Made by a program: the position numbers and the translations under genes. Below are positions 9,958 through 19,995 of a DNA stretch of 64,000 bases, one piece after another; within the stretch, counting starts at the first letter, position 1, and each line of letters begins with the position of its first letter. The notes beneath the pieces were generated by a model. It worked only from the letters and a program-made list of their open reading frames with translations. It searched no databases and was not told the origin of the DNA. This DNA is from Chryseobacterium sp. MYb7 (GTDB lineage Bacteria > Bacteroidota > Bacteroidia > Flavobacteriales > Weeksellaceae): assembly GCF_002979455.1 (NCBI RefSeq), contig NZ_PCOU01000029.1, forward strand, positions 1 to 64,000, read 5' to 3'.

Positions 9958-12270
9958 CTATTCCTGCGGAAGTGTAAAAGAAACCCTCAATGCCAGCAAT
10001 CCTGTAATTCCCTGGAGATCCTCTACTCTTAAGAATTCTATATCATTTTGTAGAACTCCTTTTTTCTGAAGCTTTGAAATATAGTCAAGGTATTCTTTCT
10101 GATTTTCCATTCCGAAATAGACGATGGTGATTTTTCCGGGTGCAGTGATGCGCTCAGAAGAATCTTTGACATGTGCCTTATCCAGACGTTTTTTGATAAT
10201 TTCGTAATAGGAATTATACGCTCCGTCTACATCAAAGCGTTTTTCATCCATTCTGAAGCGGATGTCTATTTTTTCATTATACACAAAAATCAGCGAAGCG
10301 ATATCCAGCTGTACAGGAAGATATTTTTTGAACGACTGAAATTCAAGTTCCATTTTACAGATGGTTTTCAGCTGCCAGTATCTTAGTTTATGAACAACTT
10401 TTGAGGTATAATGAAGCTCAGGAGCGATGGAAGGTCCTATGTACAGATTATGCTCTACACCGTCAGACTTAAATCTTTCATAATAATGCGGGAAGATTTC
10501 CTGCGCTTTTATCTGGCTTTCATCCAGCATATCTGCCAGTTTTCGGTTGATCAGGGTGATAGAATCGTCCAGGTTTTTTCTGTGATGATAAAACAGGTCA
10601 GTAGGCGTAAAGATATGGGCAAAATAGTCTTTGATCTTCGCTTTTATTTCTCTTGAGGTTCTTATTTCCAGCTTTCCCTGTAAAAAAGGATGAATTTCTT
10701 CCCTTAATAATCTTTGAAAACGTTGTTCCGTATCAGCTTTGATCTCATTGTTCAGTTCATTTTCAAAAACATCCAGTGCCAGCAGAAATTTCTCAGAATC
10801 AGAATTTGTCAATACAAAAATCTCATTCAGCCATTCAATTTGCTGATTAAGATCCTGCAGCATCAGATTATAACGCTTTTCAGAAGAAGAACGGATATCT
10901 GAAACACCAAACAGTGGAGTAAGATTTTTAAAGGCAATCTGCTTTAATGTATATATTTTCTTACCAAGAGATGCTGTGAAATATTTTTCAGCTTCATTCC
11001 TGAATTTCCACACCACACTGTCGTGGATGGTTGTATATTCACGTTGAATAATAGCTTCTATCTGATAGTTTTTCTCAAAATAGAACCTGTTCAGAGAGAA
11101 AAGAACCATATCCGTGAAAAACTCCAGTTTTTTAAGCTTTAAACCATTGAAACTTCCGGCAATAGGAGAAGTAAATTCCATGATGGCAAGGAGCTCACCA
11201 TCTTTCATGATAGGAATTACCATGAAACTATTGACATTATTATCCTTTAAAATGCTAAAAGAAGGAAGCTGCTTTACATTTTCATCCAGGTTGTTTACGT
11301 TGGAAACAACCACCGGTTTTGAATTGTGATTTAAATTATTAAACGTACTCTTACGCGTATCTTCGTCAAAAGCGTTGATCCAGAAATCCAGAATATGATT
11401 GGTCAAAAGGCTCTCATAAATAGGGAGTTTATCCAGTTTCTGTTCTTTCTTATTAAAAGTCATCAGTCCGAAACTCAATTCCGAAACGTCAAAATAAGAT
11501 TTGAAAATTTCCGTCAGATTTTCATTAGGATTTAAATCTTCAGGATCAATTTCTATCATGCTGGATTTAAGATCGGAAAGTGCTACTTCAGAGGTGCAGT
11601 CTACCAATGAAATAATCGTAAAGCCTTTCAGTATCCAGGATTGTGAGGGGAAATATTTTTTCCACAATTTAAAATCATCCAGATTTTCCAGAAGCATATC
11701 TAAAATATCATCAGATGGAATTTTCGCCTCTTCTGTAGGGTTAATTTCAGTAAAATCTGAATTGACCGTAATTTTATAATGTTTCATGATTCCCTGTTTG
11801 TTGGGAATATCATAATAAAACGGAATGGTACTTCTAATATCTTTTTTAAAATAGCTCTGAAGAATAAGGCAGCAGCAGAACACATAAAACTCATTGTCTG
11901 TAATGTTCCTGAGTTCTATTTCGAAGTCTTTTCCGGCATCTTTAAGGATGTCTTGAAATCTTTCTGTATAATTGAACGTAATGTTGGAAAGAGGAATGCT
12001 CGCCGCTTTTATTTCGTTTTTTGTAAGCCCTGTCGGGAAAAGATCTGCAAGAAGAAGCCTGATGAGGTCTTCGTGCTGCTCCAGAAAAGCGGTGTCCTGA
12101 AAGCCATCTCTGAGCTCTTTAAAATTTCTGGTGCTCTCGATCAGAGACTCTGCATAGTTAGCTCTATATTCCAATCTGTCGTTATATCGGATATGTTCCA
12201 GAACATCCAAATATTTTTTGAATGATATATAAACCTGAAAAGGAGAGTCTTTTTTATAGAGATTAGACAA
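9958..12270 (-). CDS. Large GAF-domain-like protein
   Basis: The 770-residue soluble protein has no signal peptide or membrane segment. Residues about 200-400 look like a GAF sensor domain (NSFMVIPIMKDGELLAIMEFTSP is the typical final strands). The C-terminal half is helical, with a beta-rich end (KITIVYFGMENQKEYLDYISKL). No kinase, cyclase or HTH motif follows, so its output is unknown. Long GAF proteins of this kind are common single genes in flavobacteria. Confidence 0.65.
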   Translation of the reverse strand: MSNLYKKDSPFQVYISFKKYLDVLEHIRYNDRLEYRANYAESLIESTRNFKELRDGFQDTAFLEQHEDLIRLLLADLFPTGLTKNEIKAASIPLSNITFNYTERFQDILKDAGKDFEIELRNITDNEFYVFCCCLILQSYFKKDIRSTIPFYYDIPNKQGIMKHYKITVNSDFTEINPTEEAKIPSDDILDMLLENLDDFKLWKKYFPSQSWILKGFTIISLVDCTSEVALSDLKSSMIEIDPEDLNPNENLTEIFKSYFDVSELSFGLMTFNKKEQKLDKLPIYESLLTNHILDFWINAFDEDTRKSTFNNLNHNSKPVVVSNVNNLDENVKQLPSFSILKDNNVNSFMVIPIMKDGELLAIMEFTSPIAGSFNGLKLKKLEFFTDMVLFSLNRFYFEKNYQIEAIIQREYTTIHDSVVWKFRNEAEKYFTASLGKKIYTLKQIAFKNLTPLFGVSDIRSSSEKRYNLMLQDLNQQIEWLNEIFVLTNSDSEKFLLALDVFENELNNEIKADTEQRFQRLLREEIHPFLQGKLEIRTSREIKAKIKDYFAHIFTPTDLFYHHRKNLDDSITLINRKLADMLDESQIKAQEIFPHYYERFKSDGVEHNLYIGPSIAPELHYTSKVVHKLRYWQLKTICKMELEFQSFKKYLPVQLDIASLIFVYNEKIDIRFRMDEKRFDVDGAYNSYYEIIKKRLDKAHVKDSSERITAPGKITIVYFGMENQKEYLDYISKLQKKGVLQNDIEFLRVEDLQGITGLLALRVSFTLPQE

Positions 12271-12433
12271 GAGCTGAGAAATTTAAAGTAAAGTTATGAA
12301 AAAAGCAGAATATTGTTAGTCTGTAAATTTTATTTTATTGTATATAATTTGCATATGCTTTGGGCTATTTTGCAACGTATTTTGTAATTCGTTGTTGTTT
12401 TTTAGTAAGACAGATAACCAGATTATTAATCAT

Positions 12434-12463
12434 AAAAAAGCACAACTGAAAAGTTGTGCTTTT
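12434..12463 (-). terminator. Terminator of the nuo operon
   Basis: Perfect stem aaaagcacaact / agttgtgctttt around a GAAA-type loop, about 20 bases beyond the nuoN stop, with T runs on both strands. Confidence 0.8.
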
Positions 12464-12483
12464 GATATTATAGGGTTCGGATT

Positions 12484-13863
12484 TTACAATCCGAACATTC
12501 TTGCAAATAAATCCGGGAAAACTCCAAGGATGATAATCAAAGCAATAACAACTACTGCAATGATATTGTAAGTAAGGGTTACTTTTTCTGATGATTTGAA
12601 TGTTGATTCTTTAAAGAAGAACATCGCGATAATCAGTCTTAAATAGTAAGCGATGGATAGGGCGGAACCTAAAACAGCTACCAATACTAAGAAAGCAGCA
12701 CCGTTCATAGCCTGGGAGAATAAAGCAAATTTCCCCATAAAACCAGCTGTTAGCGGAACTCCTGCCATTGAAAGCATGGAGATTGTTGCCGCTGTTGCTA
12801 ATAAAGGTTCAGTTTTTGCCAATCCTTTGAATGCTCCGAAAGAAGTTTCTCTCTTTAATTTCTCTACCCAGATCAGACACATGAAAACACCTACTGTAGA
12901 TAAAGAATAAGCAAATAAATAGAACGCCAGGTTATATGTAGAAAGGCTTGTCATTCCGAAGAATACCAATCCGATATATCCTGCGTGAGATACTGAAGAG
13001 TAGGCCAACATTCTTTTTGCATTTGTCTGAGCAAGACCCATAACGTTTGCTAAAAGTAATGTAATGATTAAGAATACTCCTAAAACGTTGATCCACTCAT
13101 GAGTCACTCCAGTGAAACCAAGCGTCATCAATCTGAATAGGGCAAAGAATCCTGAGATTTTTACCACACTCGCCATGAAAGCTGTGATCAGTGAAGGAGA
13201 GCCTGCATATACATCAGGACTCCACATGTGGAAAGGTGCTAAAGCTACCTTGAATGCCAATGCACAAAGAATCAGTAATACTCCTAAGATGAACATTACA
13301 TTCCCAGAATTGGCTACTCCGAAATCATGAATCTTATAAAGATCAAAACTTCCTGCACTTCCGTAGATGAACGCAATTCCGAACAGTAAGAAACCTGTTG
13401 CAAATGCACCCATAAGGAAATATTTAATAGAAGCTTCGTTGGATCTCAGATCAGTTTTGTTAGCTCCAGCCATTACATATAATGGAATAGAAAGGATTTC
13501 AACTCCTAAGAACATCGTCACTAAGTTCTGATATCCGAAAAGGATGATCCCTCCACATAATGCAAATAGCATCAATGCATATAATTCTGACTGGTGGCTT
13601 CTGTGATTGCTGAACGCAAAACCTCCCAGAAAGAATAATAATAAAGTTGTTACGATTGATATTTTAGTGAATAATGCGGTATTGTCACTGTACTCGTACA
13701 TATGCTTGTAATGGTCGAAGAACGAACATTCCGGCATAAAACTTACATACAATGCAATGATTAATCCCAAAATCCCAATGTATCTTGCGAATTTTCCTTG
13801 TTCAAAAACTCCTGAAAATAACGCAATAACTGCCGTTAGGAAAACAATAATTAAAACACTCAT
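12484..13863 (-). CDS. nuoN: NADH-quinone oxidoreductase subunit N
   Basis: The 459-residue antiporter-like membrane subunit of complex I has about 14 hydrophobic segments. The motif ALAFKVALAPFHMWSPDVYAGSP (about 205-225) contains the conserved Lys and HxWxPDvY pattern of NuoN proton channels; KRMLAYSSVSHAGY follows. It is the last gene of the operon, 16 bases after nuoM. Confidence 0.95.
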   Translation of the reverse strand: MSVLIIVFLTAVIALFSGVFEQGKFARYIGILGLIIALYVSFMPECSFFDHYKHMYEYSDNTALFTKISIVTTLLLFFLGGFAFSNHRSHQSELYALMLFALCGGIILFGYQNLVTMFLGVEILSIPLYVMAGANKTDLRSNEASIKYFLMGAFATGFLLFGIAFIYGSAGSFDLYKIHDFGVANSGNVMFILGVLLILCALAFKVALAPFHMWSPDVYAGSPSLITAFMASVVKISGFFALFRLMTLGFTGVTHEWINVLGVFLIITLLLANVMGLAQTNAKRMLAYSSVSHAGYIGLVFFGMTSLSTYNLAFYLFAYSLSTVGVFMCLIWVEKLKRETSFGAFKGLAKTEPLLATAATISMLSMAGVPLTAGFMGKFALFSQAMNGAAFLVLVAVLGSALSIAYYLRLIIAMFFFKESTFKSSEKVTLTYNIIAVVVIALIIILGVFPDLFARMFGL

Positions 13864-13879
13864 TTCTTAAAATATCAAA

Positions 13880-15373
13880 TTAACTTACCATTGATTGGTA
13901 GATAAACTTCACCGAACTACTCACCATGTCGATTACCGGTTGTGGGAAAATACCTAGTAAAATCACAAAAACCGCTAAACTTGCCAATACAGAAAATTCT
14001 ACCGCTGATAAATCTTTTGCTGTACTTAAAACGGCTTCATCTCCTTCTCCAAACATTGCTTTTCCGTAGAATCTCAATAAATACACCGCACAAAGAATTA
14101 CCGTAAGACCAGCAATTACTGCTGCTGTTCCGTTAAAATCATATACTGATTTCAACAAAATAAATTCTCCGATGAATCCATTGGTCAATGGAACTCCCAT
14201 TGAACCTAATATAATGATCAGGAACAATACAGCAAACTTAGGAGCTACTTTAGCTAAACCACCCATTTGTCTGATGTCTCTTGATTTAAATCTCTTGTAT
14301 AAAATATCACAACAGTAGAATAATCCTACTACGTTGATACCGTGGGCAAAAGTCTGTACCAATGCTCCTTCAGCTCCTTCCACATTGAAAGTTCCTCTAA
14401 GAGTAACTACCGCAGAAGCGAAGATCCCTGCTACCATCAATCCTACGTGAGAGAAAGATGAATACGCAATGATTCTCTTCATATCCGTTTGGATAATAGC
14501 GATCAAAGCACCGTGAACAATTCCTACGATGGCAAGAATAATCACAATTTGTCCGGAAATCCCTGCTATCGGAAGCGGAGTGATTGGAAGTAAATAACGC
14601 ATTACACCATATATTGCCATCTTCAGCATGATCCCTGATAATAACATGGATCCCTGAGTAGGAGAGTAGGTATACGTGTCAGGCTGCCATGTATGGAAAG
14701 GGAATACTGGTAATTTCACTGCAAAAGCAAAGAAAATAAACCAGAATACCACAGTCTGCTGTACTTCATTCAGCTGAGCATTATACAAATCTGTTAAAGC
14801 GAATGATGCAGAGTGGTTGTACACATAGATCAATCCGGCTAACATAAATAATGATCCAACGAATGTATATACGAAGAATTTCGTAGTAAACTCGAACCTT
14901 TTATTCTCTTGTCCCCAAAGTCCGGCAATAAACCAAATTGGAATCAAAGTTACTTCCCAGAAAATGTAGAATAACAATCCGTCTAAAGAAGTGAATACTC
15001 CTACAAGACCAAACTGCATCAACAGAATCAGTCCGTAGAATGTATTTCTGTAGTTTACATTTTCGTTGAAAGATGATAAAATAATGATTGGAGCCAGAAT
15101 ATTGGTCAATAATAAAAGAAGCATGCTCATTCCGTCAACACCGAAGTGAAGAGAGCTCTTCATAAATTGTGACCATGGATAATTGATCTCATGCTGCAAT
15201 ACGCTGTCTACTGTCGGATTAAAATCAAAATCCGAAAGCATATAGAACGTAAGGAGCATTTGTACCAATGCGATTCCAAGCGCCAAATATTTGCTGGAAC
15301 TATTTTTCCAGGCAAAAACTAATCCCGAACCTACTAGAGGTAAAAGTAATAATGTTAATAATAAACAAGACAT
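13880..15373 (-). CDS. nuoM: NADH-quinone oxidoreductase subunit M
   Basis: The 497-residue polytopic proton-pumping subunit shows FYIFWEVTLIPIWF (conserved Glu), AVKLPVFPFHTWQPDTYTYSP and KRIIAYSSFSHVGLM, hallmarks of NuoM. Two bases separate it from nuoL, so translation is probably coupled. Confidence 0.95.
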   Translation of the reverse strand: MSCLLLTLLLLPLVGSGLVFAWKNSSSKYLALGIALVQMLLTFYMLSDFDFNPTVDSVLQHEINYPWSQFMKSSLHFGVDGMSMLLLLLTNILAPIIILSSFNENVNYRNTFYGLILLMQFGLVGVFTSLDGLLFYIFWEVTLIPIWFIAGLWGQENKRFEFTTKFFVYTFVGSLFMLAGLIYVYNHSASFALTDLYNAQLNEVQQTVVFWFIFFAFAVKLPVFPFHTWQPDTYTYSPTQGSMLLSGIMLKMAIYGVMRYLLPITPLPIAGISGQIVIILAIVGIVHGALIAIIQTDMKRIIAYSSFSHVGLMVAGIFASAVVTLRGTFNVEGAEGALVQTFAHGINVVGLFYCCDILYKRFKSRDIRQMGGLAKVAPKFAVLFLIIILGSMGVPLTNGFIGEFILLKSVYDFNGTAAVIAGLTVILCAVYLLRFYGKAMFGEGDEAVLSTAKDLSAVEFSVLASLAVFVILLGIFPQPVIDMVSSSVKFIYQSMVS

Positions 15374-15375
15374 TA

Positions 15376-17289
15376 TTATTGTAATAAAAAGTTAACAATT
15401 AATATAATTCCCACAGCTAAAGACATGATAAGGATATATGTCTCTACATTTCCGTTCTGTACACGCTTCATAGCTTTTCCGCTGTCTTCAGCACCATCAC
15501 CTACAAAGTTTACAAAACGGTCTAAGATACCCTTATCAAACATTTTTCCTCCGCGTCCTAATCCTTCAACAGTTTTTACAATCAATGCGTTGTAAAGTTC
15601 GTCAACGTATAATTTCTTAGCAGAAAGTTTCTCCCATCCGGTATAGCTTTCTTCTGCAACAGCCATCTTTTTCTTTTTCACGTAAGTGTTTCTAACGATG
15701 AACCAAACAGAGAAGAACATCAGGATTGTTGCTGCTAATAATATCATTTCAGTATTGAAAGGTACTCCTGAAAGAGTAGCTTCCATCTGGCTGTAGCTTT
15801 GTTCTGTAAGAACTGGCTTTAGCCATTCCATCAGCTTAGCATAATGCCCGTGACCGATGAAGTGTGGCAGGTTGATAAAACCTCCGATTACAGAAAGAAT
15901 AGCTAATACGATCAATGGTAATGTCATATTTGACGGGCTTTCATGTAAGTGGTGTTTCTGTTCTTCAGTACCTCTGAATTCTCCGTGGAATGTCAGGTAG
16001 TAAAGTCTGAACATATACGTTGCAGTCATTGCCGCTAAAACAAATAAGATGACCCAATAGATAGGGTTTTTAGCGAAAGCTGCTACTAAAATTTCGTCTT
16101 TAGAGATCATCCCTGATAATAAAGGGAAACCTGAGATGGCTAATGTTCCGATAAGAAATGTAGCGTGGGTAAGAGGAATATATTTCTTAAGACCTCCCAT
16201 GAAACGCATATCCTGTTCGTTGCTCATGGCGTGGATTACAGAACCTGCACCTAAGAATAATAAAGCTTTAAAGAAAGCGTGTGTCATTACGTGGAACATA
16301 GCTGTTGTATAAGCTCCAAGACCTAAAGCGATGAACATAAATCCAAGTTGTGAAACGGTAGAGTATGCCAATACTTTTTTGATGTCGTTCTGACGCAGTG
16401 CATAGAACCCTGCCAAAGCAGCCGTTAAGAATCCGATTAATAGAATTCCTCCCTGTACTGTTGGAGCTAAAGTAAATAAGAAGTTGGATCTTACTACCAA
16501 ATAGATACCTGCAGTTACCATCGTTGCAGCGTGAATTAACGCAGAAACGGGAGTTGGTCCGGCCATTGCATCCGGTAACCATGTATATAATGGAACCTGA
16601 GCAGATTTACCGGTAGCACCGATGAATAAACTCGCTGTGATAAAGATAATCACTGTTCCGTCTAATTCAAATTTTGAAGCGTTTTCTGCTACAGAAAGAT
16701 AATCTACAGCATTGGTCTGAGAAGCAATCATGAAGATACCGATCAATAACGCAAGGTCACCAATTCTGTTCATGATGAAAGCTTTTCTTGCCGCTTTACC
16801 GTATTCTTCGTTGGTATACCAGAATCCGATCAACAAGTAAGAACAAAGACCTACACCTTCCCATCCGATGAACAGGATAAGGTAGTTGCTTCCCATCACT
16901 AAAAGTAACATGGAGAAGATGAAAAGATTCAGATAAGTAAAAAACTTATAAAATCCTTTATCATGACTCATATATCCGATAGAGTATAAGTGGATCAGTG
17001 AACCGATACCCGTAATGATCATTACCATCATTAAAGAAAGCTGATCAATCTGGAATCCAAAATTGATTTGAACACCATTTACTCTAAACCATTCAAAAGC
17101 TTTTACAATTACAGGCTGGCTTTCAGAATTGAAATTCATGAAAAGACTTACCGCAATACAGAAAGATCCAAATACGGCTGCAGTAGCCAAAGATCCTACG
17201 AATATTTTTGGAAGATTTTTCCCGAATAGCCCGTTAATAAGAAACCCTAAAAGTGGTAAAAGTACTATTGCATATACTAGATTCTCCAT
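15376..17289 (-). CDS. nuoL: NADH-quinone oxidoreductase subunit L
   Basis: The 637-residue antiporter-like subunit has the motifs GWEGVGLCSYLLIGFW, KSAQVPLYTWLPDAMAGPTPVSALIHAATMV and KKVLAYSTVSQLGFM. It has the long C-terminal extension that forms the lateral helix along the membrane arm. Two bases separate its start from nuoK. Confidence 0.96.
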   Translation of the reverse strand: MENLVYAIVLLPLLGFLINGLFGKNLPKIFVGSLATAAVFGSFCIAVSLFMNFNSESQPVIVKAFEWFRVNGVQINFGFQIDQLSLMMVMIITGIGSLIHLYSIGYMSHDKGFYKFFTYLNLFIFSMLLLVMGSNYLILFIGWEGVGLCSYLLIGFWYTNEEYGKAARKAFIMNRIGDLALLIGIFMIASQTNAVDYLSVAENASKFELDGTVIIFITASLFIGATGKSAQVPLYTWLPDAMAGPTPVSALIHAATMVTAGIYLVVRSNFLFTLAPTVQGGILLIGFLTAALAGFYALRQNDIKKVLAYSTVSQLGFMFIALGLGAYTTAMFHVMTHAFFKALLFLGAGSVIHAMSNEQDMRFMGGLKKYIPLTHATFLIGTLAISGFPLLSGMISKDEILVAAFAKNPIYWVILFVLAAMTATYMFRLYYLTFHGEFRGTEEQKHHLHESPSNMTLPLIVLAILSVIGGFINLPHFIGHGHYAKLMEWLKPVLTEQSYSQMEATLSGVPFNTEMILLAATILMFFSVWFIVRNTYVKKKKMAVAEESYTGWEKLSAKKLYVDELYNALIVKTVEGLGRGGKMFDKGILDRFVNFVGDGAEDSGKAMKRVQNGNVETYILIMSLAVGIILIVNFLLQ

Positions 17290-17291
17290 TC

Positions 17292-17621
17292 TTATCCTCT
17301 TAATTTATTAAATATACTCACATCTACAGAACGGGTATTTCTATACAGCATAGCAATAATTGCCAGACCTACCGCTACTTCCGCAGCTGCTACCACCATA
17401 ATGAAGAAAACTAAAAGTTGTCCGTCGCCGTTGCCTTTATACGCTGAAAAAGCTGCCAATAAAAGGTTTACAGAATTTAGCATAAGCTCTACACAGCCCA
17501 GAATCACAATAGCATTTTTTCTAAGCAATACTCCCATTACTCCCAAGCAGAACAATACTGAGGAAAGAATGATGAAGTATTCCAAAGGGACGCTTTGTAT
17601 AAATGTATTTACTTCTCCCAT
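17292..17621 (-). CDS. nuoK: NADH-quinone oxidoreductase subunit K
   Basis: A 109-residue protein with three hydrophobic segments and the conserved LGCVELMLNSVNLLL containing the membrane Glu, as in NuoK. Nearly contiguous with nuoJ (4 bases). Confidence 0.95.
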   Translation of the reverse strand: MGEVNTFIQSVPLEYFIILSSVLFCLGVMGVLLRKNAIVILGCVELMLNSVNLLLAAFSAYKGNGDGQLLVFFIMVVAAAEVAVGLAIIAMLYRNTRSVDVSIFNKLRG

Positions 17622-17625
17622 AATT

Positions 17626-18123
17626 TTATAAATCTTTTTTACCGATTAATACCGCGCCTACAATACCTGCCAAAATTAGGATGGAAGCAAGCTCAAACGG
17701 TAAAACATATTCATTAAACAAAAGTCTACCCAGATTTTTCGTAAGACCCACTCCTCTGTCTACATTTTCAACAACAATGTGGTTATCTTTTATTCCTCTG
17801 AAAACCCCTAATACTCCTACTAAAAGAATACCTGCTGTAAAAACTCCAACAAATTTTAAAGTATTGTTCTTCTTACTTTCGTCTCCTTTATTAAGGTTAA
17901 GCATCATTAAGATGTAAAGGAAAAGTACCATGATGGCACCTGCGTACACTATGATCTGGATAATTGCAAGGAACTGTGCATTGAGAAGAATGTACATTCC
18001 GGCAATTGAAAACATCGTAACAATCAATGACAAAATAGCATATAAAGGATTTCTTGCAAATACAAAATATACAGCACTTGCCACTGCTAAAAACGCCACC
18101 AAGAAAAATAAAAACTGATCCAT
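17626..18123 (-). CDS. nuoJ: NADH-quinone oxidoreductase subunit J
   Basis: The 165-residue membrane subunit has the NuoJ motif FLAIIQIIVYAGAIMVLFLYILMMLN and a C-terminal hydrophobic segment. Its start codon overlaps the last base of the nuoI stop, so translation is coupled. Confidence 0.95.
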   Translation of the reverse strand: MDQFLFFLVAFLAVASAVYFVFARNPLYAILSLIVTMFSIAGMYILLNAQFLAIIQIIVYAGAIMVLFLYILMMLNLNKGDESKKNNTLKFVGVFTAGILLVGVLGVFRGIKDNHIVVENVDRGVGLTKNLGRLLFNEYVLPFELASILILAGIVGAVLIGKKDL

Positions 18124-18680
18124 TATTTTACCGCATTTTTTTGTTTCTCGGATTGTCTTGTCGTGATATCAATCCTTTCATTTATTTTTTCAACTAATTT
18201 ATCTTTTCCGTAAATGAAAGAACCTCTGTTGGTTTCTACATCTACCAATCTGTCTGTAAGATAGATTGCAGATTTAGGACAAGCTTCTTCACACATACCG
18301 CAGAAAATACATCTCAGCATATTGATTTCATATACTGAAGCATACTTTTCTTCTCTGTAAAGACCTTTTTCCTCTTTAGTTCTTTCAGCAGCAGTCATCG
18401 TAATGGCTTCTGCAGGACAAGCTACCGCACAAAGTCCACAAGCTGTACATCTTTCTCTGCCTTCTTCGTCTCTTTTCAAAACGTGCTGGCCTCTCCAGAT
18501 GGTGGTTCTTGGTTTCTGTACTTCCGGATACGAATATACTGCGGGAGCACCCTTTATCACGGTTCTTACAGCATGCTTAAATGTAATCCCCATCCCTGTA
18601 AAGATGGCAGGAAGGTAGATTTTTTCAGCAAGGGTCATTTCTTTATTGGAAACAACTTTTGATCTGTTTGTAAGTTTCAT
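18123..18680 (-). CDS. nuoI: NADH-quinone oxidoreductase subunit I (two 4Fe-4S)
   Basis: The 185-residue ferredoxin-like subunit carries two 4Fe-4S motifs, CTACGLCAVACP and CIFCGMCEEACP, which pass electrons toward the quinone site. An upstream 150-base spacer to nuoH contains an imperfect palindrome rich in TTAGA words. Confidence 0.96.
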   Translation of the reverse strand: MKLTNRSKVVSNKEMTLAEKIYLPAIFTGMGITFKHAVRTVIKGAPAVYSYPEVQKPRTTIWRGQHVLKRDEEGRERCTACGLCAVACPAEAITMTAAERTKEEKGLYREEKYASVYEINMLRCIFCGMCEEACPKSAIYLTDRLVDVETNRGSFIYGKDKLVEKINERIDITTRQSEKQKNAVK

Positions 18681-18689
18681 TTAATTATA

Positions 18690-18760
18690 GATATTAGATG
18701 TTAGACATTAGATTTTAGACTAATCTTGTCTGTTATCTTAATTATTTAATATTGATGATT
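18690..18760. repeat. Intergenic TTAGA-rich palindrome (nuoI-nuoH)
   Basis: The spacer is built from repeated TTAGA/TCTAA-like words (agatattagatgttagac ... agtctaatcttgtct in hairpin sense). It resembles spacers between nuoH/nuoG, nuoF/nuoE and nuoE/nuoD and is not coding. Confidence 0.5.
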
Positions 18761-18831
18761 GAATATGATACGCTAAAGATAAAACTTTGATTTCATTATC
18801 AAATTTTCAAATCAGCTCATTTTCAAATTTC

Positions 18832-19896
18832 TTAGTTTGCAAATGCTAAAATTACAGCTCCTGTAATTAATAGGTTTACCAATGCCATTGGGATTAATGT
18901 TTTCCATCCTAAGTGCATTAACTGGTCATATCTGAATCTTGGAAGTGTCCATCTGATCCACATGAAGATCAGAATTCCGATTACTGTTTTTGTAAGGAAT
19001 GCTACAACGCTCAGAATTCCTGCCGCATTTTCACCCCAGTTCTGAGTTACCCATTCAATACCAGGATAGTTATACCCTCCAAAGAAAAGGACAACCATAA
19101 AAGCATTGGAAATAAACATGTTCACATATTCTCCGAACATATATAATCCTAACTTCATAGAAGAGTATTCTGTAGAATATCCTGTTACCAATTCAGATTC
19201 ACACTCAGGTAAATCGAACGGGTGTCTGTTAGTTTCTGCCAAAGCGGCTACAAAGAAAACAAGGAATGCAATCGGCTGGTAGAAAATATTCCAGTTTAAT
19301 CCTGAAACCCAAGGAATAACTCCCCATAATTTTCCGGTAGTCTGACTTTCAGTGATTTCTTTTAAATCTAAACTTCCTGTCATCATAATGATAGAAAGAA
19401 GTGCTAATCCCATCGCCAATTCATAAGAAATCATCTGAGAAGAAGCACGGATAGCACCTAATAATGAATATTTGTTATTCGAAGCCCAACCTCCGATCAT
19501 AATTCCGTAAACCCCGATGGAAGCCATTCCGATGATGAAAAGTACACCAACATCAATGTTTGCTACCTGAAGATCAAAAGAAGTACCTGCAATATTTAAA
19601 CTTTTACCCCAAGGAATCACAGCTCCTGTAATCAATGAAATAAACATTACCAAAGCTGGTCCTAATACGAAAAGGAATCTTTCTGCATTGGCAGGCGTAA
19701 AGTCTTCTTTAAAGAAGAATTTTCCACCGTCAGCAAGAGGCTGCAGCAATCCGAAAGGTCCTGCTCTGTTGGGACCAATTCTATCCTGCATGATAGAGGC
19801 AACCTTTCTTTCTGCCCAGGTAGAGTAGGCTGCGATCGTCAGTGATAGCAGGAAAAGTGCTAGTACAAGTATAAGTTTAAATGTAAGTAAATCCAT
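18832..19896 (-). CDS. nuoH: NADH-quinone oxidoreductase subunit H
   Basis: The 354-residue membrane subunit contacts the quinone pocket. Signature stretches are AERKVASIMQDRIGPNRAGPFG, EDFTPANAERFLF, ETNRHPFDLPECESELV and GYSTEYSS, all typical of NuoH. About 99 bases of palindromic spacer separate it from nuoG. Confidence 0.96.
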   Translation of the reverse strand: MDLLTFKLILVLALFLLSLTIAAYSTWAERKVASIMQDRIGPNRAGPFGLLQPLADGGKFFFKEDFTPANAERFLFVLGPALVMFISLITGAVIPWGKSLNIAGTSFDLQVANIDVGVLFIIGMASIGVYGIMIGGWASNNKYSLLGAIRASSQMISYELAMGLALLSIIMMTGSLDLKEITESQTTGKLWGVIPWVSGLNWNIFYQPIAFLVFFVAALAETNRHPFDLPECESELVTGYSTEYSSMKLGLYMFGEYVNMFISNAFMVVLFFGGYNYPGIEWVTQNWGENAAGILSVVAFLTKTVIGILIFMWIRWTLPRFRYDQLMHLGWKTLIPMALVNLLITGAVILAFAN

Positions 19897-19913
19897 TTTT
19901 TTTATTGCAAAGA

Positions 19914-19980
19914 TTTTTAGATGTGAGATGTCAGATACTAGATATGAGGTTAAGTCTGATGTCTTGTGTCTGAAATCTAA
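19914..19980. repeat. Intergenic palindrome (nuoH-nuoG)
   Basis: Imperfect inverted repeat: agatgtgagatgtcaga pairs with tctgatgtcttgtgtct across the spacer. Same style as the other nuo spacers; it probably forms a hairpin in the mRNA. Confidence 0.5.
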
Positions 19981-19995
19981 TTGTCTTTATTAAAA